Assembly (NCBI GenBank): GCA_031273445.1
Contig: JAISRV010000109.1
Location: 1-10,219 of the forward strand
Length of the DNA: 10,219 nucleotides
Direction: 5' to 3'
Source: Candidatus Adiutrix sp.
GTDB lineage: Bacteria > Desulfobacterota > Desulfarculia > Adiutricales > Adiutricaceae
The translations under genes and the position numbers were made by a program. How positions within the stretch are numbered: position 1 is the stretch's first letter; every line of letters begins with the position of its first letter. The notes beneath the pieces are model-generated. The model worked only from the letters and a program-made list of their open reading frames with translations, was not told the origin of the DNA and made no database searches. Positions 5,028 to 10,219 of this stretch are shown here, piece after piece.

Positions 5028-7604
5028 ATGATCAATGATATTGAGAACTGGCCTGAACTCCTGCGGGTCGAGCGGCCGGGCCGCTATGTCGGCGGAGAGC
5101 CCGGGGCCGCGCCCAATGAAATTCGCGACGGGGCCGGGCGGCTTTTGCGGGTGGTCCTGTCCTTTCCCGATGTTTATGAAATCGCTCATGGCCATCTGGG
5201 GCATAAGATACTTTACAGCCTGATAAACGGCCGGCCGGGCCTCTCCGCCGAGCGGGCCTACGCCCCGTGGCGCGACTGGGAAGAGGTTCTGCGCCGCCGG
5301 CGCCGCCCGCTGACCAGCCTGGAGAGCGGGCGGCCGCTTCATGATTTTGACGTGGTGGGCTTTTCGCTTCAGTATGAGTTGGGTTACACCAATATTTTGA
5401 ACATGCTGGCCCTGGGCGGGCTGCCGCTGGCGGCCGGGGAGCGCGGCCACGGCTCGCCCCTGGTGGTCGCGGGCGGCCCGGGGGCCATGAACCCCGAGCC
5501 CCTAGCCGACTTTTTCGATGTTTTTTTCCTGGGCGACGCGGAACGAAGCTTTCTGGAAGATTTGGAGATAATCAAGGTCTGGCGCCACGAAGGCGCGCCC
5601 AAGCGGGAGCTTTGGGAGCGGCTGGCCGGCCGGCCCGGCCTCTATATCCCCTCGCTGTTTGAGCCGCGCTATGGGCCGGGCGGGTTTTTCGCCTCCATGA
5701 CCCCGCTTAAAGACGGCTACCGGCGGGTTGAAAGGGCGGCGGCCGGAAGCCTGGAGGCCGCCCCTTTCCCGCGCTGCCAGATAACGCCGCTGATCAAGCC
5801 CGTGCATGACCGCATCGCCGTGGAGATCGGCCGCGGCTGCAGCCGCGGCTGCCGGTTTTGCCAGGCCGGCTACATTTACCGGCCCGTGCGGGAGCGGCGC
5901 CGCGAAACGGTTTTGGGGCTGGTTAAAAGCAATCTGGAAGCCAGCGGGCAGGATGAAGTGTCCTTTCTTTCTCTTTCCGCCGGCGACCATAGCCAGATCG
6001 GGAGCCTGGTCTCCGGCTTCATGGATGAACACGCCTCTGGAAACGTGGCTTTGTCGCTGCCTTCCCTGCGGGTCAAAAGCCTCAGCGGCCATCTGGCCCG
6101 TCAAATCAGAAGGGTGCGCAAGACCGGCTTCACCCTGGCGCCGGAAGCGGGCAGCCAGCGTCTGCGCGACGTCGTCAACAAGGACCTGACCGACGAAGAC
6201 CTGTTTGCCGCCGCCGATCAGGCCTTTTCCCTGGGCTGGCGCGTTTTGAAGCTGTATTTCATGGTGGGCCTGCCCACGGAGACGGCTGAGGACATCGAGG
6301 CCATCGCCGTCCTGACCAGGCGTCTGAGAAAAATGAGCCGGGCCCGGCTGAATCTGGGCATAGCCCATTTCACCCCCAAGGCCCACACGCCTTTTCAATG
6401 GCGCCCGGCCGCCGCGACGGCCGAAATAAACGAGCGGCTGACGGCCGTGCGCGCGGCCGTGCGCGCCCCGGGCCTGACCCCCCGCTGGAACGAGCCGGGC
6501 GCCTCCTGGGTGGAGAGCATTCTGGCTCGCGGCGACCGCCGGCTGGGCCGGGTTCTGCGCCGGGTTCATGAGGCCGGGGCCAGGTTTGAAGCCTGGGGCG
6601 ACTGTTTCGACCCGAAGCTGTGGGAGGCGGCCCTGGCCGCGGAAAATCTGTCCGGCGATTTTCTTTTGCGGCCCTTTGGGCCGGAGGACGCCCTGCCTTA
6701 TGACCATCTTTTCGCCGGCGTGAACAAGGATTTCCTGCTAAAAGAGCTGGAAAGAGCCCACCGGGCCGAAACAACGGCCGACTGCCGCTGGGATAAGTGC
6801 CTGGGTTGCGGCGCCTGCCATGGCGGCGCGGCGATCGACTTGGCCGAGCCGGCGGCCTCCGCCGCGGCTTCTGTCGCCGAGCCGTCGGCCGCCTCTGTCG
6901 CGGCCTCTACCGCCGAGGCTTCTGAAAAAATAGGCTTCGCCCCCGGCGCTCGCAGGCAGGGACCGGAGGCCGTTTTTTTGATCAATTTTAAGAAAGAAGG
7001 GCGCATCGCCTTTCTGGGCCATCTGGAGCTGGTTGAGCTGTTCAAGCGGGCTTTTCGCCGGGCCGGGCTGGAGTTGGCCGTCAGCGCGGGCTTTCATCCG
7101 CAGCCCAAACTCTCTTTTCTGACCGCGCTGCCTCTGGGCGTGCCCAGTCAGGATGAATACCTGCGAGTCGTCGTCAGAGGCCTTATCGGGGCCGATGACC
7201 TGGCCGACCGCCTCAGGGCGCGGCTGCCGGGCGATGTGGCCGTCAAGGGCGCGCGCCTTCTGGCGCCGGGGGAAGCTAAACTCCGGCCCGGCGCCGTCAC
7301 CTGGCGCCTGAGCTGCCCCGGCCCGGTCTTCAAGCCCGGCCCGCCGCCATGCCCTGAGGCGGCGCTGGAGCGCGTCGGGAAGAAAGGGCGGCAAGGCGAA
7401 TACCGCCTGGCCGATTTTGTGATCTTCGCCGAAGCCGCGGCGGACAGCCTCACCCTGACCATCAGGACGGGCGCGGGCGGCACGCCCAAACCGGCCGCGG
7501 CCGCGGCCGCGCTTTGGGGGCTTGAGCCGGAGGCCCTGAGCGGGGCCAGATTATGTAAACTTGAAACCATACTGGAATCGCCGCGGGGCGCCCACGATAT
7601 TTAA
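5028..7604 (+). CDS. Fused B12-binding-like/radical SAM protein (TIGR03960 + TIGR03936 type)
   Basis: This 858-residue protein joins two partners that are separate neighbours in many bacteria. Residues 1-600 match the TIGR03960-type radical-SAM protein: an N-terminal cobalamin-binding-like region (SFPDVYEIAHGHLGHKILY, 45-63; VVAGGPGAMNPEPLADFFD, 146-164), the radical-SAM cluster motif C271-x3-C275-x2-C278 in GRGCSRGCRFCQAG, then APEAGSQRLRDVVNKDL (371-387) and FTPKAHTPFQW (448-458). A second Cys group, C586, C591, C594, C597 (CRWDKCLGCGAC), may bind another cluster or zinc. An Ala/Ser-rich linker (602-645) leads to the TIGR03936-type domain (about 647-850; KEGRIAFLGHLELVELFKRA, SAGFHPQPKLSF). 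The substrate is unknown. The family sits beside RNase E/G genes in many genomes, as here, suggesting RNA or ribosome-related chemistry. It starts 23 nt after the ABC gene with only a weak GCGGA site. Confidence 0.93.
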   Translation: MINDIENWPELLRVERPGRYVGGEPGAAPNEIRDGAGRLLRVVLSFPDVYEIAHGHLGHKILYSLINGRPGLSAERAYAPWRDWEEVLRRRRRPLTSLESGRPLHDFDVVGFSLQYELGYTNILNMLALGGLPLAAGERGHGSPLVVAGGPGAMNPEPLADFFDVFFLGDAERSFLEDLEIIKVWRHEGAPKRELWERLAGRPGLYIPSLFEPRYGPGGFFASMTPLKDGYRRVERAAAGSLEAAPFPRCQITPLIKPVHDRIAVEIGRGCSRGCRFCQAGYIYRPVRERRRETVLGLVKSNLEASGQDEVSFLSLSAGDHSQIGSLVSGFMDEHASGNVALSLPSLRVKSLSGHLARQIRRVRKTGFTLAPEAGSQRLRDVVNKDLTDEDLFAAADQAFSLGWRVLKLYFMVGLPTETAEDIEAIAVLTRRLRKMSRARLNLGIAHFTPKAHTPFQWRPAAATAEINERLTAVRAAVRAPGLTPRWNEPGASWVESILARGDRRLGRVLRRVHEAGARFEAWGDCFDPKLWEAALAAENLSGDFLLRPFGPEDALPYDHLFAGVNKDFLLKELERAHRAETTADCRWDKCLGCGACHGGAAIDLAEPAASAAASVAEPSAASVAASTAEASEKIGFAPGARRQGPEAVFLINFKKEGRIAFLGHLELVELFKRAFRRAGLELAVSAGFHPQPKLSFLTALPLGVPSQDEYLRVVVRGLIGADDLADRLRARLPGDVAVKGARLLAPGEAKLRPGAVTWRLSCPGPVFKPGPPPCPEAALERVGKKGRQGEYRLADFVIFAEAAADSLTLTIRTGAGGTPKPAAAAAALWGLEPEALSGARLCKLETILESPRGAHDI

Positions 7605-7617
7605 TGGCCGGGTCTAT
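7578..7617 (+). repeat. Copy 2 of the 40-bp dispersed motif, overlapping the radical-SAM stop codon
   Basis: This segment matches 856-895 at 32 of 40 positions, with ACGATATTTAAT identical. It covers the last eight sense codons and the stop of the radical-SAM gene and runs 13 bp into the leader of the RNase gene. In the same frame, copy 1 would also end in DI-stop. Confidence 0.4.
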
Positions 7618-7627
7618 TGAACAGTGC

Positions 7628-7665
7628 GGTTAATTCCGTCCCTCAAAGCAGGGCCGGAATTAACC
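7628..7665 (+). repeat. Leader hairpin 1
   Basis: GGTTAATTCCG (7628-7638) pairs perfectly with CGGAATTAACC (7655-7665). After one mismatch, CCCT (7640-7643) pairs with AGGG (7650-7653) around the loop CAAAGC. Confidence 0.8.
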
Positions 7666-7671
7666 TCCAGA

Positions 7672-7704
7672 AATTTTCTTGAAAATGCGATTTTCAAGAA
7701 AATT
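7672..7704 (+). repeat. Leader hairpin 2: perfect 15-bp AU-rich stem
   Basis: AATTTTCTTGAAAAT (7672-7686) pairs without mismatch with ATTTTCAAGAAAATT (7690-7704) around the 3-nt loop GCG. Such an AT-rich perfect palindrome is striking in this GC-rich genome and could also act as a double-stranded operator. A/U-rich segments are typical substrates of RNase E/G enzymes. Confidence 0.85.
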
Positions 7705-7721
7705 CGACAGTTGCACTGTCG
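7705..7721 (+). repeat. Leader hairpin 3
   Basis: CGACAGT (7705-7711) pairs perfectly with ACTGTCG (7715-7721) around the loop TGC. It begins at the base immediately after hairpin 2 ends, so the two helices could stack coaxially. Confidence 0.75.
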
Positions 7722-7744
7722 GCCAGTCGCTCTCGCCCCAGGCT

Positions 7745-7788
7745 AGCGTCCTCTGTGCGATTAGAAGGAACTAACCGCACAGGACGCT
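7745..7788 (+). repeat. Leader hairpin 4 with GGA in the loop
   Basis: The left arm AGCGTCCT (7745-7752), bulged CT, GTGCG (7755-7759), unpaired A and TTAG (7761-7764) pairs with CTAA (7771-7774), unpaired C, CGCAC (7776-7780) and AGGACGCT (7781-7788), 17 pairs in all. The apical loop is AAGGAA (7765-7770). A GGA in a hairpin loop is the core of CsrA/RsmA-type binding sites; a second GGA lies in the ribosome site at 7811-7815. Confidence 0.75.
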
Positions 7789-7820
7789 ATGTGAACGAAA
7801 TTCATGACTCAGGAGTTGCC

Positions 7821-9392
7821 ATGTCCTCTGAACTGATCATCAATTATCGTCAGCATGAAACCCGGGTGGCCCTCCTGGAAAACGGCGTCTTGGTGGAGTT
7901 TCAGGTTGAGCGGGGGGCTCAGGGCGCGGGTCTTCTGGGCAATATTTACCGCGGCCGCGTTTTGCGGGTGCTGCCGGGCATGCAGGCCGCCTTCGTGGAT
8001 ATAGGCCTGGAGAAGGCCGCCTTTCTCTATGTTGACGACGTCTGCGAACAGCCGGGCGACTTTGAGGATCTTTTGGAGCGCACGCCAGGAGAAGGCGAAG
8101 ATGAAGACCTGGCGGCGGAAGAAGGCGTCGGGGCGGAAAAAAGCGACGAAGGGCGCGGCGAGCCGTCGCCGCCCATAGAAACGCTTCTGGAAGAAGGCCA
8201 GGAGATCATGGTTCAGATTTCCAAGGAACCCATCGGCCAGAAGGGCGCCCGGGTCACCACCCACGTCTCGCTGCCCAGCCGCCGCCTGGTGCTGATGCCC
8301 ACCATGACCCATCTGGGGGTCAGTCGGCGCATAGAAGACGAGGAAGAGCGCCGGCGCCTGAAAGATATTCTGGACGGCCTCGGCCGCCGCCATGGCTTTA
8401 TCGCCCGCACCGCCGCCGAAGGCGCCTCCGCTTTCGAACTTCAGGCGGAAGCCAAGTTCCTGACGCAGCTGTGGCGCGGCATCACCGACGACTACGCCCG
8501 GCGCCCGGCGCCATTTCAGGTTCACCAGGAGCTGGACGCCGCGCTCAAGGCCGTGCGCGACAGTTTCACCGAAAACATCGACCGGTTGGTCATAGATCAC
8601 CAGGGGCAGTACGAATCGATAAAAAAATTTTTGGAATCCTTCTCCCCGGAACTGGCCGGCGCCCTGGATTTATATTCCGGGGCTGAACCGATTTTTCACG
8701 CCTTTAACGTGGAAACGGAGCTTGAACGGGCTCTCAGCAAGAAAGTGTGGCTTAAAAGCGGCGGTTATGTGGTCATTGAATCCACTGAAGCCCTGACGGT
8801 CATTGACGTCAATACCGGGCGCTACGTCGGCCGCCGCAATCTCGAAGAGACGATTCTTAAAACCAATCTGGAGGCGGTCAAGGAGATCGCCTACCAGCTC
8901 CGGCTCCGCAATATAGGCGGCCTGATCGTCATCGACTTCATCGATATGGAGAAAGAGACCAACCGCGAGCGGGTCTGCCAGGCCCTCAAAGAGAGCCTGC
9001 GCCGCGACAAGGGCAAAACGAAAATTCTGCCCATGAGCGAACTCGGGCTCGTTGAAATGACCCGCAAGCGCACGAAAGAGAACATAGACCGTTTTCTGCG
9101 GGAACCGTGTTTCTACTGCCAGGGGCAGGGCTTTCTGCTTTCGCGCACTTCCGTTTGCCATGAGGCCTTTTTGAACCTGGAGCTTCAAGCCAGCGAAAAC
9201 CCGCGGGGCCAGCTGAAACTGACGGTCCACCCTTCGATCAAGGAAATGCTGCTTGACGAAGGCCGGGCTTCCCTGGAGGAGCTGGAGAAAAGGCTGAACC
9301 GAACGATAATCATAAAAGCCGATGAGACGCTGCATTTGGAAGCCCATGTCATAGAAGTCATGGCCCCGGAGACCGGCTGCGGAGAACGATGA
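7821..9392 (+). CDS. rng: Ribonuclease E/G family endoribonuclease
   Basis: This enzyme makes single-strand cuts in A/U-rich RNA for rRNA maturation and mRNA decay. The 523-residue product is close to RNase G length and lacks the long C-terminal degradosome scaffold of RNase E. The S1 domain starts at residue 36 (GLLGNIYRGRVLRVLPGMQAAFVDIG and onward) and carries a long acidic insertion (about 78-125). GVSRRIEDEEERRRL (166-180) and HQGQYESIKKF (260-270) belong to the 5'-sensor and linker regions. The DNase I-like catalytic part has TVIDVNTGR (326-334, D329) and GLIVIDFIDM (367-376, D372), the positions of the metal-binding aspartates in E. coli RNase E. C430 and C433 (CFYC) form the zinc link for dimer pairing. 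The ATG at 7821 is chosen because MSSELIINYRQHETRVALLENG matches the family N-terminus and AGGAG lies 5 nt upstream; an in-frame GTG at 7755 falls inside hairpin 4. Confidence 0.96.
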   Translation: MSSELIINYRQHETRVALLENGVLVEFQVERGAQGAGLLGNIYRGRVLRVLPGMQAAFVDIGLEKAAFLYVDDVCEQPGDFEDLLERTPGEGEDEDLAAEEGVGAEKSDEGRGEPSPPIETLLEEGQEIMVQISKEPIGQKGARVTTHVSLPSRRLVLMPTMTHLGVSRRIEDEEERRRLKDILDGLGRRHGFIARTAAEGASAFELQAEAKFLTQLWRGITDDYARRPAPFQVHQELDAALKAVRDSFTENIDRLVIDHQGQYESIKKFLESFSPELAGALDLYSGAEPIFHAFNVETELERALSKKVWLKSGGYVVIESTEALTVIDVNTGRYVGRRNLEETILKTNLEAVKEIAYQLRLRNIGGLIVIDFIDMEKETNRERVCQALKESLRRDKGKTKILPMSELGLVEMTRKRTKENIDRFLREPCFYCQGQGFLLSRTSVCHEAFLNLELQASENPRGQLKLTVHPSIKEMLLDEGRASLEELEKRLNRTIIIKADETLHLEAHVIEVMAPETGCGER

Positions 9393-9402
9393 ATAACGGT
9401 GG

Positions 9403-9852
9403 ATGATGGCGAAAAACCAGCCGCGCATAGAGATGGCCCAACTGCGCCTGTTAAAGAGCGTTTTCATGGCCAATCTCGACTATCAGCACGAGAGCCTGGT
9501 CTCTCTGGGGGTTTCGCTGAAAAATAACGGCGAATTTTCTGATGACGACAGCCGGGCCTATTTTCGGCAAAGTTTCGTCACCCTCGGCGCCTCTTCAGCC
9601 CCTTTTTTGCTTGAAGTGGAGTTCTGGGCCCTGTTCCTTATCGACCCGCCCATAATGCCCCTGGAAAGGCGCCATTATGTGCGGCATGTTTTCCCGCGTC
9701 TGGTTTTTCCCTATATGAGGGAATACGTGGCGGAGACGACCAGGCGGGGCGGTTTTACGCCTCTGGTTCTGAATCCGGAAATTTTTGAAGACACGAGAGC
9801 GGAGCCGGAAGCCCCGCCTGTGCCCGAGGGCGGGAACAAGTGGATTCATTGA
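9403..9852 (+). CDS. Divergent SecB-family protein-export chaperone
   Basis: SecB holds precursors unfolded in the cytoplasm and hands them to SecA. The best evidence is the second half of this 149-residue protein: FLLEVEFWALFLI (68-80) resembles the central strand of SecB, and HVFPRLVFPYMREYVAETTRRGGFTP (95-120), then LVLNPEIFED (121-130), parallels the E. coli YCPNILFPYARE, RGTFPQLNLAPVNFD block. LRLLKSVFMANLDYQHES (14-31) resembles the N-terminal strand. The usual Cys-Pro pair is His-Val-Phe-Pro here and the Pro/Gly/Glu-rich tail (132-146) differs, so function may have diverged; solitary SecB-like chaperones also exist in toxin-antitoxin systems, but no toxin or antitoxin gene is adjacent. 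The gene starts 10 nt after rng with GGTGG directly before tandem ATGs (9403, 9406), indicating co-transcription. A later ATG at 9433 would remove ten residues. Confidence 0.75.
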   Translation: MMAKNQPRIEMAQLRLLKSVFMANLDYQHESLVSLGVSLKNNGEFSDDDSRAYFRQSFVTLGASSAPFLLEVEFWALFLIDPPIMPLERRHYVRHVFPRLVFPYMREYVAETTRRGGFTPLVLNPEIFEDTRAEPEAPPVPEGGNKWIH

Positions 9853-9884
9853 CCGGGTTCAGTCCGAAACTTTTGGCGGGTTAA

Positions 9885-10219
9885 ATGGCGATGTGGCTGT
9901 ATAGGATACTGGCGAATCTGATCGGGCCCCCGGCGGCGCTGGCCGCGACCCTGAAAGGGCGTTTCGGCGGCCGTTGGCGCGAACGGCTGGGCCTCCGTTT
10001 CGCCCCCCATCGCCGCCGGCTCGTGCCGCGCCTGTGGTTTCACGGCGCTTCGGTCGGCGAGGCCCGCTCGGCGGCGGCGGTGATCAAAGCGGTTCTGGCG
10101 CGGGCGCCCGCGGCGGAAATTTATCTGAGCGTGGGCACTCCGGCGGGCCTGGTCACGGCCGGGGATATTTTCGCCGGGGACCGCCGCGTAAGAGTCATGG
10201 CCGCGCCTTTGGATTTCGG
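9885..10219 (+). CDS. waaA: 3-deoxy-D-manno-octulosonic acid transferase (partial, C-terminus off the window)
   Basis: WaaA (KdtA) transfers Kdo from CMP-Kdo to lipid IVA at the inner face of the cytoplasmic membrane. Only the first 111 codons are in the window. Residues 3-23 form the hydrophobic N-terminal anchor, followed by the basic FGGRWRERLG (27-36), a common WaaA stretch. The key motif WFHGASVGEARSA (51-63) contains E59, which corresponds to the catalytic base of the Aquifex enzyme; EIYLSVGTPAGL then matches the following strand, where TTPTG is usual. The ATG at 9885 lies 32 nt after the SecB-like stop; GGCGGG (9875-9880) is 4 nt from it and 10 nt from a second in-frame ATG at 9891, so either may be the start. 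Close spacing puts it in the rng operon. Confidence 0.92.
   Translation, partial: MAMWLYRILANLIGPPAALAATLKGRFGGRWRERLGLRFAPHRRRLVPRLWFHGASVGEARSAAAVIKAVLARAPAAEIYLSVGTPAGLVTAGDIFAGDRRVRVMAAPLDF

Larger units (their letters stand above)
7605..7820 (+). promoter_or_regulatory. Four-hairpin leader of the RNase E/G gene (candidate autoregulatory RNA)
   Basis: This 216-nt non-coding stretch is almost filled by four consecutive stem-loops, at 7628-7665, 7672-7704, 7705-7721 and 7745-7788, followed by a short single-stranded region with the ribosome site AGGAG (7811-7815). None has a U-run, so they do not look like terminators, though the first could shield the 3' end of the upstream mRNA. In E. 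coli, rne is autoregulated by RNase E cutting its own mRNA through hairpins in the 5' leader; by analogy this leader may serve the same purpose. That is inference. No clear promoter was found here, so the leader may lie on a read-through transcript. Confidence 0.6.

Noticed and set aside
7755..7820. GTG at 7755 as the start of the RNase gene
   Set aside because: It is buried in hairpin 4, lacks a ribosome site, and the added 22 residues do not resemble the family; ATG 7821 with AGGAG fits.

Overview
The window looks like the chromosome of a GC-rich Gram-negative bacterium. WaaA (lipid A-Kdo transfer), OpgG (periplasmic glucan) and a SecB-family chaperone all point to an outer membrane. The fused radical-SAM protein beside RNase E/G, the CheZ-like protein and the overall style suggest a Deltaproteobacterium (Desulfobacterota-like). 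That placement is an inference; no rRNA or other marker is present. No tRNA, rRNA, CRISPR array, transposase or integrase was seen.

Layout, left to right. (1) 1-308, minus strand: the start of a MerR-type regulator that runs off the left edge, read from a promoter with two perfect consensus hexamers. (2) 309-921: a long non-coding stretch with several strong stem-loops, a plausible forward promoter and a folded leader before the next gene. (3) 922-2811: opgG followed by a small unknown gene; the usual glucosyltransferase partner opgH is not here. (4) 2812-3122: non-coding, with stem-loops, a weak terminator and a good extended -10 promoter. (5) 3123-7604: a tight three-gene run: a CheZ-like phosphatase with a very long basic, disordered N-terminus, an orphan MlaF-like ABC ATPase lacking the H-loop histidine, and an 858-residue radical-SAM protein that fuses two normally separate partners. 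(6) 7605-7820: a leader packed with four near-perfect hairpins. (7) 7821 to the end: an RNase E/G ribonuclease, a divergent SecB-like protein and the start of waaA, closely spaced as one operon.

Working together: waaA, opgG, secB and an MlaF-type ATPase all concern the cell envelope, while the radical-SAM protein and RNase E/G form a known conserved neighbourhood linked to RNA/ribosome functions. The most unusual material is the hairpin-rich leader of the RNase gene (a candidate autoregulatory RNA), the non-canonical ABC ATPase, the CheZ protein with its repeat-bearing tail, and the structured non-coding region before opgG.
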